NCBI RefSeq assembly: GCF_016755875.1
Contig: NZ_BNED01000005.1
Span: 3,265,001 to 3,329,000 of the forward strand
Length of the DNA: 64,000 bases
DNA from: Streptomyces spororaveus
GTDB taxonomy: Bacteria > Actinomycetota > Actinomycetes > Streptomycetales > Streptomycetaceae
Direction: 5' to 3'
Shown here: in pieces, positions 7,998 to 17,000 of the stretch
Layout: each line of letters begins with the position of its first letter
Numbering within the stretch: position 1 is the stretch's first letter
Program-made: the position numbers and the translations under genes
Notes under the pieces: model-generated
What the model was told of the DNA's origin: nothing
Databases searched by the model: none
What the model saw: only the letters and a program-made list of their open reading frames with translations

Positions 7998-8738
7998 TCA
8001 AGCCTTCAGTGAGTCCTTGCGGTACAGCCAGGCGGCCGCACCGGTGAACAGTACGAAGTACACCGCGAGGAGCACGACGTCCCCGGTCCGGGGTGCGCCA
8101 CCGAGCTCGATGGCCTGGCCCAGGCCCGCGTAGGCGTGGGTGGGGAGGTACGCGCAGATGTCCTGGAGCCACTGCGGGAATGTCGCGGTGGGCATCCACA
8201 GGCCGCCGAGGATCGACAGCCCGAAGTAGACGAGCATCGTGATGGGGCGGACGGTGTCCCCGCTGGCCAGGTAGCCGAGGGCGACGCCGAGGGCCGCGAA
8301 GACCAGGCTGCCGGCCCAGATCGAGCCGGTGAGGGCGAGCCACTGCCAGGCCTCGAACCGTACGCCCTTCACGGCGGCCGCCACCGCGAAGACGACGAGG
8401 ATGGCGGGGAGCGAGAGCACTCCGGCGCCCGCGGTCTTGGCGAGGACGTAGCCGCGGCCGGGGAGGGCGGTCAGGCGCAGCTGGCGGACCCAGCCCTTCT
8501 CCCGTTCCTTGGCGATGCGTTCGCTGTTGCCCACCAGGACGGCGGTCAGGGCGCCGAAGGAGGACATGGCGACCATGTAGAAGGCGGGCATGGTCAGTTC
8601 GGTGCCCATGACCTTGGTGGTGCCGTCGAGGGTTCCGCCGAGCATCAGGAACAGCGCGGCCGGGTACATGACCGTGAAGAAGAGGTACTTCTTGTTCCGC
8701 AGGGCGCGGACGATCTCCAGCTTGATGAGGGCGTTCAC
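7998..8738 (-). CDS. ABC-2 type exporter permease
   Basis: A 246-residue ABC-2 permease with six predicted helices (about 20-40, 55-75, 100-125, 135-160, 170-190, 220-240). The conserved cytoplasmic segment KEREKGWVRQLRLTALPGRGYVLAK between helices 2 and 3 is typical of the family. GTG at 8738 overlaps the ATPase stop by four bases (GTGA). It would form a homodimer with the ATPase encoded just upstream. With a histidine kinase and response regulator downstream, the likely role is lipid, ion or antibiotic export under membrane-stress control; the substrate is not indicated by the sequence. Confidence 0.92.
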   Translation of the reverse strand: MNALIKLEIVRALRNKKYLFFTVMYPAALFLMLGGTLDGTTKVMGTELTMPAFYMVAMSSFGALTAVLVGNSERIAKEREKGWVRQLRLTALPGRGYVLAKTAGAGVLSLPAILVVFAVAAAVKGVRFEAWQWLALTGSIWAGSLVFAALGVALGYLASGDTVRPITMLVYFGLSILGGLWMPTATFPQWLQDICAYLPTHAYAGLGQAIELGGAPRTGDVVLLAVYFVLFTGAAAWLYRKDSLKA

Positions 8739-9679
8739 TGGGTGGCCTCCTCGGCCTCGGTGAGGGCGATGAAGGCCTGTTCCAGGCCGAGGCCCGCGAC
8801 CTCCAGATTGCGGGGGCGGAGCCCGAGCGCGTACACGGCGTGGACGGTGGCGTCGGCGTCGCGGGACTGGATGCGCACGGTGTCGCCGTGGTGGGCGAAG
8901 GCCGTCAGGTGAGGCAGCGCGCGGAGTCGCTCGATGTCGGCGGCGGCGGCGCCGGTCAGGTCGAAGGAGATCTTCCGGGCGCCGGCCTTGGCCTTGATCT
9001 CGGCGGCGGTGCCGTCCGCGAGCAGCCGGCCCTTGCTGAGGACGAGGACCCGGTCGGCGATCGCGTCGGCCTCTTCCAGGTAGTGGGTGGCGAAGAGGAC
9101 GGTGCGGCCCTGGTCTGCCTGTTCGCGCATGGTGGCCCAGAAGGACTGGCGGGCGGTGACGTCCATGCCGGTGGTCGGCTCGTCGAGCACGATCAGGTCG
9201 TTGTGGCCGGCCGTGGCGAGCGCGAAGCGCACGCGCTGCTCCTGGCCGCCGGAGAGCTTGTCGACCCGGCGGTCGGCGATCCTGTCGATGCCGGCCCGGG
9301 AGAGCACCTGGTCGACGGGGTGCGGCCGCGGGTGCAGGGCGCAGCCGAGGGCGACGATCTCCCGTACGGTCACCTCCTCCATCAGGCCGCCGCTCTGCAG
9401 CATCGCGCCGACCCGCCCGGCGGCGACGGCCTCACGCGGGGTGGTGCCGAAGAGCCGGACGGAGCCGGAGTCGGCGGGGCGCAGGCCGAGGAGGAGGTCG
9501 AGGGTGGAGGACTTGCCGGCACCGTTGGGGCCGAGGAGCGCGACGGTCTCGCCCGGGTGGAGTGCGAGGGAGAGGCCGTCGACCGCCCGGACCGGGCCGT
9601 AGTGCTTGGTCACGTTCTCGAAGCTCACCACGGTGTCGGTGGCGGGCCTCGCGGTGCGTGTCGCGGTCGTCGTCGTCAT
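8735..9679 (-). CDS. ABC exporter ATP-binding protein
   Basis: A 314-residue DrrA/CcmA-type ATPase. Walker A GPNGAGKSS at residues 50-58, Q-loop in GAMLQSGGL, signature LSGGQEQR and Walker B LIVLDEPTTGMD, H-loop ATHYLEEAD are all intact. The C-terminal 90 residues (RKISFDLTGAAAADIERLRAL...) form the accessory domain seen in drug- or lipid-exporter ATPases. It is the first gene of a four-gene minus-strand operon ATPase-permease-kinase-regulator. No good Shine-Dalgarno precedes ATG 9679 (only a pyrimidine-rich stretch), so initiation may be unusual. Confidence 0.94.
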   Translation of the reverse strand: MTTTTATRTARPATDTVVSFENVTKHYGPVRAVDGLSLALHPGETVALLGPNGAGKSSTLDLLLGLRPADSGSVRLFGTTPREAVAAGRVGAMLQSGGLMEEVTVREIVALGCALHPRPHPVDQVLSRAGIDRIADRRVDKLSGGQEQRVRFALATAGHNDLIVLDEPTTGMDVTARQSFWATMREQADQGRTVLFATHYLEEADAIADRVLVLSKGRLLADGTAAEIKAKAGARKISFDLTGAAAADIERLRALPHLTAFAHHGDTVRIQSRDADATVHAVYALGLRPRNLEVAGLGLEQAFIALTEAEEATQ

Positions 9680-9763
9680 GGAGAGAGATTCGCCCGTACG
9701 GGGTCCCGCGCGGCAGTGTCGGGCGTCGTGCGTGCGTGATGACGGATGTCATGCGGCGGACGT

Positions 9764-9802
9764 GACAGCGCCCCCGCCCGGGGTGCGGGCGGGGGCACTG
9801 TC
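9764..9802 (-). terminator. Terminator of the large envelope-protein gene
   Basis: 11-bp GC arms (9770-9780 with 9786-9796) around GGGTG, extended after one mismatch by GACAG/CTGTC. It sits about 40 bp after the stop at 9843. Confidence 0.8.
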
Positions 9803-9842
9803 TCTGCCGTGCCGGGACCTGCCGGTCCGGGCGGGACGGGCG

Positions 9843-11858
9843 CTAGTTCGGGTTGGTGTCGACGACCGCGGTGCGCTCGGCCGTGGTCTTGCCGCGCAGT
9901 GCCTTGCCGAGGGGGCCGGCGATGTCCTGCGGCAGGACGGGCGTCTTCTCGCCGTTGCCGCGGGTGATCAGGATCCCGTCGAAGGTGTTCCCGTAGGTCG
10001 CCTTGAGCGCCTCCAGGTCGAACTTCTCGACCAGGTGGCCGTCGACGGGCTGCATGCTCAGGATCTTGGGCAGGGACTTGGCGCCGAAGGCGATGGACTT
10101 GGCGCCCACCTTGACCGTGGCGTTCGCCGACATGGCGGGCTCGGCGAACTCCTTCATGGCCCGGTCCAGTTCGGCCTGGCCGATGGCCGGCTCCTTGGTG
10201 GTGGTCGGCAGTTCGACCGCGGCCGCCTTGCCGGTGGCCACCTGGTCCTTGAAGGCCTTGGCCACCAGCTGGACGGAGGCGTCCACGTCGAGGGTGGTGC
10301 CGGCGGTGCCGGGGACCGCGACGGCCTTGCCGGTGTCGAACTTGATCGTGCCCTCGGTGGCGGTGCCGGAGGCGCCCGCGAGCTCCTGGAGCGCGACCTG
10401 GAGCTTCTCCTCGTCGGTCGGCAGCACGGGGTCGGCGACCCGCTCGTTGCCGAGGAGCGAGCCGATGACCGTGATCGGGTTGTAGTCGCTGCCGGCCGCG
10501 TTGCGGACGGTGGTCTGGGCGTCCAGGGTCAGGCCGGCCTTCTCGGGCTTCAGCTCGACGGGCTTGCCGCCGACGGTGAGCTGGATCGGGGCGGCGGCGC
10601 GGGTGCCGAAGGCCGTCTGGAGCTTGGAGACGGCCTCGTCGCGGCTGCCGCCGATGTCGACGCCGAGGACGGTGGTGCCCTTGGGGACGTCGGAGTGGTT
10701 CAGGAGCAGCCCGGCGCCGTAGGCCACGCCGAGGAGCGCGATGACGCCGCCGCCGAGCAGGACCAGCTTGGAGCGGCCCTTCTTGGCGGGCTTGCCGGCG
10801 CCCTTGCCGGCGGCCTTCGGCTGCGCGGCCGCGGGGCGGGAGCCGCCCGGGGCGGGAGCCGGTACCGGGGTCGGCAGCGGGCCGTCCAGGTCGGGGCCGG
10901 GCCACTGAGCCTCGTCGAAGGCGGCCGCGCCGGCGGGGCCGCCGACGGGGCCGGAGCCGAAGCCGGGGCCGCCGGTGGGTCCGGCGGGGCCACCGCCGTA
11001 GGCCGGGAACGCCTCGGTGACGGGGCCGGCGTCGACCATGTCGTCCTCGTACACGGGGAAGCCCTGGGTGCTCCCGACGCCCGGGCCGCCGGGCATCGGG
11101 GCCGCGGCGCCGGGGGGCTGGGCGAAGCCCTGGCCGTAGTCCGCCACGGGCGGTGCCGGGGTGCGCGGCGGCGCGTAGCCGGCGTCGGGTCCGGGCGCCG
11201 TCGGGGCCTGGGTGCGCGGCGGCGGGGCGAAGCCCGCGCCCGGCATGGCCGGCGGTGCGGGGGCCGGGGTCGGCGTCGGGGACGGCGTCCGGGTGGGCAA
11301 CGGCCGCTGCGCGAGCGGCGGCGCGGCCGCGGCCGGCGGCGTCTGGGCCGCGGCGGGGGCCTGGGCCTGCGCGGCGGGCTTGCGGGGGGCGAACCAGTTG
11401 CTGGCCGCCTCCTCGGGTTCGGCGGCCGGGGCGGGCGCGGGAGCGGGCGCCTGCGGCTGGGCGCGGTCCGGCTCCGGCGCGGCCTCGATGCGGGTCGGCT
11501 GCGGCCCGCGGCGCTGCGCGAGCGGCGGGGCCGGCTCGGGCGTCGGCTCCGGCCGGGTCTGCTCCCCGGCCCCGGCCGGGGCGGAGCTGGTGCCCATCGC
11601 CTTGCGCACGACCACCGGCGGGATCGGCCGCGAACCCGGGATGTTGATCCGGATCCGGGTCGTCAGGGTGGTCTCGGTCTTGGGCCCGTCGGCATCGGGT
11701 GTGGACGGCTTCGAGGTCACAGCGTTCTCCTCCGGAGCGGTCGCCGCAGCGTCCGTGGTCGGGTACTGGCCGGTTCCGTACGGCGGTGTACCCGAGGGGT
11801 AAGCGGCTCCACCGTGCCCCTGGGGCCCGGAGGACGAACTGTCGGTTTCACGACTCAA
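9843..11858 (-). CDS. Proline-rich single-pass membrane protein with peptidoglycan-binding (VanW/YkuD-associated) domains
   Basis: A 671-residue protein. Residues 1-365 are a cytoplasmic, disordered Pro/Ala/Gly-rich tail; residues about 368-386 (KLVLLGGGVIALLGVAYGAG) are the single membrane helix; the extracellular part (about 390-671) contains two repeats of the type GTTVLGVDIGGSRDEAVSKL...PIQLTVGGKPVELKPEKAGL, matching the PG_binding_4-type domain found before VanW and YkuD domains. No L,D-transpeptidase catalytic Cys motif is present, so it probably binds but does not cross-link peptidoglycan. Translation likely starts at TTG 11858, preceded by GGAGAA at 6-bp spacing. The long Pro/Ala tail could bind intracellular partners and link wall and cytoplasm; this is inference. 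Confidence 0.82.
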   Translation of the reverse strand: MSRETDSSSSGPQGHGGAAYPSGTPPYGTGQYPTTDAAATAPEENAVTSKPSTPDADGPKTETTLTTRIRINIPGSRPIPPVVVRKAMGTSSAPAGAGEQTRPEPTPEPAPPLAQRRGPQPTRIEAAPEPDRAQPQAPAPAPAPAAEPEEAASNWFAPRKPAAQAQAPAAAQTPPAAAAPPLAQRPLPTRTPSPTPTPAPAPPAMPGAGFAPPPRTQAPTAPGPDAGYAPPRTPAPPVADYGQGFAQPPGAAAPMPGGPGVGSTQGFPVYEDDMVDAGPVTEAFPAYGGGPAGPTGGPGFGSGPVGGPAGAAAFDEAQWPGPDLDGPLPTPVPAPAPGGSRPAAAQPKAAGKGAGKPAKKGRSKLVLLGGGVIALLGVAYGAGLLLNHSDVPKGTTVLGVDIGGSRDEAVSKLQTAFGTRAAAPIQLTVGGKPVELKPEKAGLTLDAQTTVRNAAGSDYNPITVIGSLLGNERVADPVLPTDEEKLQVALQELAGASGTATEGTIKFDTGKAVAVPGTAGTTLDVDASVQLVAKAFKDQVATGKAAAVELPTTTKEPAIGQAELDRAMKEFAEPAMSANATVKVGAKSIAFGAKSLPKILSMQPVDGHLVEKFDLEALKATYGNTFDGILITRGNGEKTPVLPQDIAGPLGKALRGKTTAERTAVVDTNPN

Positions 11859-12063
11859 GGCAGGTTCTCCCGGTTGGCTCCACCGCCCGTCGTACCGTGC
11901 GCGGGCAGCTCGGCGGCCCGTCCACCATACTGGCCGCCGCCCGCACGCAACTGTCTGGCGGGAATCAGGGGTTCCTGATAGCGCCGGTCAAACCCCTCTG
12001 AAGTGCCCGGCGGGCAGCCCGGCGCTCCCCACGGCATACCTCCCTACGAGGTCCGACACCACG

Positions 12064-12447
12064 TCACTTGGCGGGCCGAGCGGCCGAAACCGGCCGATTC
12101 AGCGGACCGCGCATCGTGGCACACATCACAGCGAGAACCGTTCCACCCAAAAGGTAGATGTACACGCCGATTCCGGACGAACCGAGGAGGAAGTCTCCCT
12201 CGGGGCGCGGGACGCCGAGCAGGATGTAGGAGAGGAACCAGCCGACCGCGGCACCGCCCACCCCGAAGCCGGTCCCGAGGGCGATCCGGCCCCCGAGGAA
12301 CAGCCCGAGGACGGCCAGCAGGGCGAGCAGCAGACCGCCGGGGAACCAGAGGTCGACCACCAGCCAGCCGGCCGCGCCGGTCAGCACGCCCGCGACCAGC
12401 ATGCCCAGGCAGCCGGCGATCCGGCCGGCCGTCGCGGTCCCGCTCAC
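12064..12447 (-). CDS. DUF6113-like small integral membrane protein
   Basis: A 127-residue very hydrophobic protein with four likely transmembrane helices (about 8-30, 36-54, 58-78, 90-110) and a basic C-terminal tail. Its GTG overlaps the mshB stop by four bases (GTGA), so it is translationally coupled to mycothiol synthesis in Streptomyces. No catalytic residues are visible; the function is unknown, and the family assignment is from memory of its size and constant position after mshB. Confidence 0.82.
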   Translation of the reverse strand: MSGTATAGRIAGCLGMLVAGVLTGAAGWLVVDLWFPGGLLLALLAVLGLFLGGRIALGTGFGVGGAAVGWFLSYILLGVPRPEGDFLLGSSGIGVYIYLLGGTVLAVMCATMRGPLNRPVSAARPAK

Positions 12448-13340
12448 GCCTCCACCCCCGCGAAGAGGTCGTGTTCGCGCTCGCCCGCCGGGACGCCCGG
12501 CCGGCCCTCAGCCAGTTCGTAGTACTCGCGGGTGAACAGCGGCTGCGCCAGGTCGTTGGAGAGGGCGAAGAAGGACCCGTCCACCGCGATCTGGGTGGCG
12601 TGGGCCCGCATGGCGGCGGCCTTCGCCGCCGCGAAGGTGTCCTTGGCGTCGATCTCGGCGGTGATCCGCTCGTCGGCGACGACCCCCGGCACGTCCTCGG
12701 GCGAACCCACCGCGGGGAAGGGCACCTCGCCCCCGGCGGCGCGCAGCCGGGCGAAGCCCTCCTCGACCACCGAGCGCGGGACGCGGTTCCAGTAGATCTT
12801 CCCGACCGTGTGGGGCGCGCCGAAGTCGCGCCGGTACGCGGGCTCCGCGGCCAGTTCGGCGGCGCGCATGGCGACCCGGTGGGCCTGGATGTGGTCGGGG
12901 TGCCCGTATCCGCCGTCCGGGTCGTAGGTGACGAGCACCTGCGGCCGCAGCTCCCGGATCACCTCCACGAGGTACGCGGCGGCCTCGTCCACGTCGGCCG
13001 ACCAGAAGGCCTGGGGGCGGTGGTTCTGCGGGGCGCCCATCATCCCGGAGTCCCGGAAACGGCCGGGGCCGCCGAGGAACCGGTGGTCGTGGACGCCCAG
13101 TTCGGCCATGGCCGCGGCGAGCTCGCCGACGCGGTGGGCACCGAGGGTGTCCTCGCGGTCGGCCGCCAGGTGGGCGAGCCCGGGCGGGATGACCTCACCC
13201 TCCTCGCCGAGGGTGCAGGTCACCAGCGCGACGTGGGCGCCCTCGGCCGCGTACTTGGCCATGGTGACGCCGTTGTTGATCGACTCGTCGTCGGGGTGCG
13301 CGTGCACGAGGAGCAGACGACGGGCAGGAAGACCGTTCAT
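12444..13340 (-). CDS. mshB: N-acetyl-1-D-myo-inositol-2-amino-2-deoxy-alpha-D-glucopyranoside deacetylase (mycothiol synthesis)
   Basis: A 298-residue zinc deacetylase that converts GlcNAc-Ins to GlcN-Ins, the second committed step of mycothiol synthesis. The LmbE-fold signature VHAHPDDE gives zinc ligands H15 and D18 with catalytic D17, and [12 protein letters not shown] gives the third metal His. Length and C-terminus ([22 protein letters not shown]) fit MshB rather than the amidase Mca. ATG at 13340 lies 23 bp after the stop of a small membrane-protein gene, and the downstream DUF6113-like gene overlaps, so three genes form one operon. Mycothiol is the actinobacterial replacement for glutathione. 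Confidence 0.95.
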   Translation of the reverse strand: MNGLPARRLLLVHAHPDDESINNGVTMAKYAAEGAHVALVTCTLGEEGEVIPPGLAHLAADREDTLGAHRVGELAAAMAELGVHDHRFLGGPGRFRDSGMMGAPQNHRPQAFWSADVDEAAAYLVEVIRELRPQVLVTYDPDGGYGHPDHIQAHRVAMRAAELAAEPAYRRDFGAPHTVGKIYWNRVPRSVVEEGFARLRAAGGEVPFPAVGSPEDVPGVVADERITAEIDAKDTFAAAKAAAMRAHATQIAVDGSFFALSNDLAQPLFTREYYELAEGRPGVPAGEREHDLFAGVEA

Positions 13341-13363
13341 GGGGCCAGCCTACGAGGCGGGAC

Positions 13364-13558
13364 CTAGAACTTGAGGCCACTGATCATGCTCGCCACGTTC
13401 GAGGTGAGCTGGCTGAGGGTCGGGGCGATGGTGGAACTCGCCAGGTAGAAGCCGAGCAGTACGCAGACCACCGCATGTCCCGCCTTCAGGCCCGCCCTCC
13501 GGACCAGCAGGAAGACGATGATCGCCAGCAGCACCACGGCGGAGATCGAGAGTGCCAC
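13364..13558 (-). CDS. Small two-helix membrane protein
   Basis: A 64-residue protein with helices at about residues 3-19 and 26-44 separated by a basic loop (RRAGLKAG). GTG at 13558 has an excellent ribosome site, GGAGGTG, 7 bp upstream, which supports it as a real gene. It is first in the operon with mshB (23-bp gap). No Cys or catalytic motif; function unknown. Confidence 0.78.
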   Translation of the reverse strand: MALSISAVVLLAIIVFLLVRRAGLKAGHAVVCVLLGFYLASSTIAPTLSQLTSNVASMISGLKF

Positions 13559-13909
13559 GGCGTTTCACCTCCACGTCGAGCGGACATCGGTACGCGCATT
13601 CGTGCTCGGCAGGAGTCATACCCACCGTGCGCTACGGATCATAACTATCCGTACCAGCGCATCGATCGAAATCCGGCAGCACGAGGGGCGCATGGCGCGC
13701 ACGAGTGGGGTCACGGGGAGGCCGGCCGGCGAGGCTGCACGCCTCCCCGGCCGGCTGTCGGCACCCGCACGGCCGCACGGCATTCACGTTGCATGCCCCA
13801 GATCTCGGGGCAGAAACGGTCAAGTTACTCCCGTGTGAACGGAGTTGCCGGGGCTCCTGCCGTCCCTCCGCCGGGCGCGCAGCGGTGGCCGGAAATGATC
13901 GGTCGTCGG
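13559..13909. promoter_or_regulatory. 351-bp intergenic region: mshB-operon promoter and end of Opp operon
   Basis: The right part lies downstream of the Opp operon (stop 13910) and holds overlapping GC hairpins (CGGGGAGGC 13714-13722 with GCCTCCCCG 13741-13749; an alternative pairing uses GCCGGCCGG 13721-13729), a plausible terminator. The left part carries the promoter for the small membrane gene and mshB: TATGAT on the minus strand at 13638-13643 could be its -10, about 75 bp before the GTG. An inverted repeat (13633-13653) overlaps that box. No ORF with a convincing start is seen. Confidence 0.5.
13633..13653. promoter_or_regulatory. Inverted repeat over the putative mshB-operon -10
   Basis: TACGGAT (13633-13639) and ATCCGTA (13647-13653), perfect 7-bp arms with a 7-bp spacer, in an unusually AT-rich stretch. 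Overlap with the TATGAT box suggests an operator. Confidence 0.4.
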
Positions 13910-14998
13910 CTACTCCTTCGTCAGCGGACCCGTCGGAGGCGGGGGCGGGGGCGGCTGCGGCGGCTGCGGCGGCTGGTCCGACGGCGGGACCACCTGCTTC
14001 TCCGCCGCGAAGTGGCAGGCCGACGGGTGGGCCGCCGGGCCCGAGGGGAAGACCTGCGGGACCGCGAGCAGCGGAACCTCCGCCGTGCAGCGCGGCTCGG
14101 CCTTCCAGCAGCGGGTGCGGAAGGGGCAGCCCGAGGGCGGGTTGGCCGGGGAGGGGACGTCGCCGCTGAGGATGATCCGCTCGCGGTGCGCGCGGGCCTC
14201 CGGGTCGGGGACCGGGACGGCCGAGAGCAGCGCCTGCGTGTACGGATGGGTCGGGTGGTCGTAGATCTGGCTGTCGGTGCCGATCTCGACGATCCGGCCG
14301 AGGTACATGACCCCGACCCGGTCGGAGATGTGCCGGACGATCGAGAGGTCGTGCGCGATGAAGACGTAGGACAGGCCGAAGTCGCTCTGCAGCCGGTCCA
14401 GCAGGTTGATGACCTGGGCCTGGACGGAGACGTCCAGCGCGGAGACGGGCTCGTCGGCGACGATGATCTCGGGTTGGAGCGCGAGGCCGCGGGCGATGCC
14501 GATGCGCTGGCGCTGGCCGCCGGAGAACTGGTGCGGGTAGCGGTTGATGTACTCCGGGTTCAGGCCCACCACGTCCAGGAGTTCCTGGACCTTCTGCCGG
14601 CGCGAGCCCCTGGGGGCCACCTCGGGGTGGATCTCGTAGGGCTCCCCGATGATGTCGCCGACCGTCATGCGCGGGTTCAGCGACGTGTACGGGTCCTGGA
14701 ACACCATCTGGATGTTGCGGCGCACGGCCTTCAGGGCGCGCCCCGACAGCTTGGTGATGTCCTCGCCCTTGTACGAGATCGCGCCCGCCGTCGGCCGCTC
14801 CAGATTGACCAGCAGCTTGGCCACGGTGGACTTCCCGCAGCCGGACTCGCCGACGATGCCGAGTGTTTCACCGGCGCGCAGGCCGAAGGAGACCCCGTCG
14901 ACGGCCTTGACCGCGCCGACCTGCTTGCGGAAGACGATGCCCCGGGTCAGCGGGTAGTGCTTGACCAGGTTCTTCACTTCCAGCAGGGACTCAGCCAT
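13910..14998 (-). CDS. Oligopeptide ABC importer ATPase, OppF type (operon 2)
   Basis: A 362-residue ATPase that powers oligopeptide uptake with the OppD partner. Walker A GESGCGKS at about 49-56, Q-loop [14 protein letters not shown], signature FSGGQRQR, Walker [16 protein letters not shown]-loop FIAHDLS, and the C-terminal Opp/Dpp extension with Cys-rich [21 protein letters not shown], which in related proteins binds a 4Fe-4S cluster. A Pro-rich tail ([13 protein letters not shown]) distinguishes it from its paralogue at 20739. ATG overlaps the OppD stop by 8 bp. Last gene of a five-gene operon. Substrate specificity is set by the binding protein and cannot be read here; a BldK-like developmental role is possible. 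Confidence 0.95.
   Translation of the reverse strand: MAESLLEVKNLVKHYPLTRGIVFRKQVGAVKAVDGVSFGLRAGETLGIVGESGCGKSTVAKLLVNLERPTAGAISYKGEDITKLSGRALKAVRRNIQMVFQDPYTSLNPRMTVGDIIGEPYEIHPEVAPRGSRRQKVQELLDVVGLNPEYINRYPHQFSGGQRQRIGIARGLALQPEIIVADEPVSALDVSVQAQVINLLDRLQSDFGLSYVFIAHDLSIVRHISDRVGVMYLGRIVEIGTDSQIYDHPTHPYTQALLSAVPVPDPEARAHRERIILSGDVPSPANPPSGCPFRTRCWKAEPRCTAEVPLLAVPQVFPSGPAAHPSACHFAAEKQVVPPSDQPPQPPQPPPPPPPTGPLTKE
14642..14737. repeat. 96-bp segment identical to 21408-21503
   Basis: This stretch of the OppF gene (region coding the Q-loop and following helix) is identical base for base to 21408-21503 in the paralogous OppF gene, while flanking sequence differs. Confidence 0.9.
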
Positions 14999-15974
14999 GG
15001 AGGCATTCCTTCCAGAAGTGGCAGGCGCTGGTCCGCTCCACCGGGGACTCGGTCACCGGGTACAGCGGCGGGACGTCGGTGCGGCACACCGCCTGCGCCA
15101 TGGGGCAGCGCGGGTTGAAGGCGCAGCCGGGCGGGATGGCCACCAGGTTGGGCGGCAGGCCCTTGATGGCGTACAGCTCCTGGCCCTTCTGGTCCAGGCG
15201 CGGGATCGAGTCCAGCAGGCCGCGCGTGTACGGGTGCGCGGGCGCCTTGTAGATCTCGTGGACCGGGGCCGCCTCGACGATCCGGCCCGCGTACATGACG
15301 GCGATCTTGTCCGCGACGTCGGCGACGACGCCGAGGTCGTGGGTGATCAGGATGAGGCCCATGTTCAGCTCGCGCTGGAGCTCGGCCAGCAGGTCCATCA
15401 CCTGGGCCTGGACGGTGACGTCCAGGGCCGTCGTCGGCTCGTCCGCGATGATGAGCGAGGGCTCCAGTGCCAGCGCCATCGCGATCATGATGCGCTGGCG
15501 CATGCCGCCCGAGAACTGGTGCGGGTAGTCCCCCACCCGCTCCTTCGCCGCCGGGATCTTCACCCGGTCCATCAGCTCGACGGCCTTGCCCTTGGCTTCC
15601 TTGCGGGACATCCCGCGGTGCACCTCGTACATCTCGCCGAGCTGCGCGCCCACGCTCAGGACCGGGTTCAGGGAGGAGAGCGCGTCCTGGAAGATCATCG
15701 CCATCTCGGCGCCGCGGATCTTCCGCCGTTCCTCCCCCTTCATCTTGAGGAGGTCCTTGCCCTTGAAGAGGATCTCGCCGCCGGCGATCCGGCCCGGCGG
15801 CACGTCGAGGATGCCCATGACGGCCTGGGCGGTGACCGATTTGCCGGAGCCCGACTCGCCGAGCACGGCGAGCGTCTCGCCTTCGGCCACCGAGTAGTTG
15901 ACGCCGTTGACGGCCTTGGCGACTCCGTCGCGCGTCTTGAATTCCACGTGCAGGTCGCGGACTTCGAGCAGCAT
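14991..15974 (-). CDS. Oligopeptide ABC importer ATPase, OppD type (operon 2)
   Basis: A 327-residue ATPase. Walker A GESGSGKS at about residues 36-43, [14 protein letters not shown]-loop, FSGGMRQR signature, [14 protein letters not shown]alker [16 protein letters not shown]-loop, and the C-terminal Opp extension with the cysteine cluster [18 protein letters not shown]. It forms a heterodimer with the OppF-type ATPase encoded next. ATG 15974 follows the permease stop by 12 bp; its own stop overlaps the OppF ATG by 8 bp. Confidence 0.95.
   Translation of the reverse strand: MLLEVRDLHVEFKTRDGVAKAVNGVNYSVAEGETLAVLGESGSGKSVTAQAVMGILDVPPGRIAGGEILFKGKDLLKMKGEERRKIRGAEMAMIFQDALSSLNPVLSVGAQLGEMYEVHRGMSRKEAKGKAVELMDRVKIPAAKERVGDYPHQFSGGMRQRIMIAMALALEPSLIIADEPTTALDVTVQAQVMDLLAELQRELNMGLILITHDLGVVADVADKIAVMYAGRIVEAAPVHEIYKAPAHPYTRGLLDSIPRLDQKGQELYAIKGLPPNLVAIPPGCAFNPRCPMAQAVCRTDVPPLYPVTESPVERTSACHFWKECLHG
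15273..15353. repeat. 81-bp segment identical to 22078-22158
   Basis: Identical base for base to 22078-22158 in the paralogous OppD gene; with the 96-bp repeat in OppF it shows the two transporter operons share DNA, not only protein, similarity. Confidence 0.9.
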
Positions 15975-15986
15975 GTGCGGGGCTCC

Positions 15987-17000
15987 TCAGCGCAGCTTGG
16001 GATCGAGGGCGTCGCGCACCGCGTCGCCGAGCATGATGAAGGCGAGGACGGTCAGGCTCAGCGCGCCGGCCGGCCAGAGCAGCATGTGCGGGGCGTTGCG
16101 GATCTGCGGGGCCGCGTTGGAGATGTCGATGCCCCAGGAGACGGTGGGCGGGCGCAGGCCGACGCCGAGGAAGGACAGGGTGGCCTCCAGGGCGATGTAC
16201 GTGCCGAGCGCGATGGTGGCGACGACGATGACGGGGGCGATGGCGTTGGGCCCCACGTGCCGGACCATCATCCGCCCGTTGCCGGCGCCGAGGGCCCGGG
16301 CGGCCTGGACGTAGTCGTTCTGTTTGGCGGTGATGACGGAGCCGCGGCCGATGCGGGCGATCTGCGGCCAGCCCAGGAGCACGATGAAGCCGACCACCGG
16401 CCAGACGGTGGTGCTGGTGACCACGGACAGGAAGACCAGGCCGCCGAGGACGACGGGGATGCCGAAGAAGATGTCGGCGACCCGGGAGAGCAGCGCGTCG
16501 CCCCATCCGCCGAAGAACCCGGCGAGCCCGCCGAGCACCGAGCCGAGCAGGGCGGCGCCGAGGGTGGCGCAGACGCCTACGGTGATGGAGGCGCGGGCTC
16601 CGTAGACGGTACGGGTGTACACGTCGCAGCCCTGGGTGTCGTAGCCGAAGGGGTGGCCCGGGGAGGAGCCCTGCTGCGACTTGGACAGGTCGCACTGCAG
16701 CGGGTCACCGCTCGCGATGAGCTGCGGCCAGATCGAGATGATCACGAGGAAGAGGATCATCAGCGAGGAGATGATGAAGACGGGGTTGCGGCGCAGCTGG
16801 TGCCAGGCGTCGGACCACAGCGAGCGGGGCTTCTCCCGCGGTCCGGAGCCGGGTCCACCGGAGGCGGCCGACGCGCTCTGCTCCAGGCTCTCGGCCTCGT
16901 CCAGTGCCAGATCCATGGGCCCGCCCTGGCCGGTGGGTGCGATGGCCTCTCCCTCTCCGGGTTGCAGCGGGTCGTAGGCGGGCTGGCTCGGCTCAGGCAT
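15987..17000 (-). CDS. Oligopeptide ABC importer permease, OppC type (operon 2)
   Basis: A 337-residue inner-membrane permease. A cytoplasmic N-terminal tail of about 65 residues precedes TM1 (NPVFIISSLMILFLVIISIW); the family OppC_N region and the periplasmic loop with two Cys (QCDL and TQGCDVYTRTVYGAR) follow, then five more helices with the EAA loop in YVQAARALGAGNGRMMVRHVGPN. It pairs with the OppB-type permease whose stop overlaps its ATG by 8 bp. The long N-terminal tail is absent from many OppC proteins. Confidence 0.94.
   Translation of the reverse strand: MPEPSQPAYDPLQPGEGEAIAPTGQGGPMDLALDEAESLEQSASAASGGPGSGPREKPRSLWSDAWHQLRRNPVFIISSLMILFLVIISIWPQLIASGDPLQCDLSKSQQGSSPGHPFGYDTQGCDVYTRTVYGARASITVGVCATLGAALLGSVLGGLAGFFGGWGDALLSRVADIFFGIPVVLGGLVFLSVVTSTTVWPVVGFIVLLGWPQIARIGRGSVITAKQNDYVQAARALGAGNGRMMVRHVGPNAIAPVIVVATIALGTYIALEATLSFLGVGLRPPTVSWGIDISNAAPQIRNAPHMLLWPAGALSLTVLAFIMLGDAVRDALDPKLR

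Noticed and set aside
9606..11978. Long plus-strand frame over the envelope-protein gene
   Set aside because: Antisense to the 671-residue gene, with no recognisable domain and no start signal.
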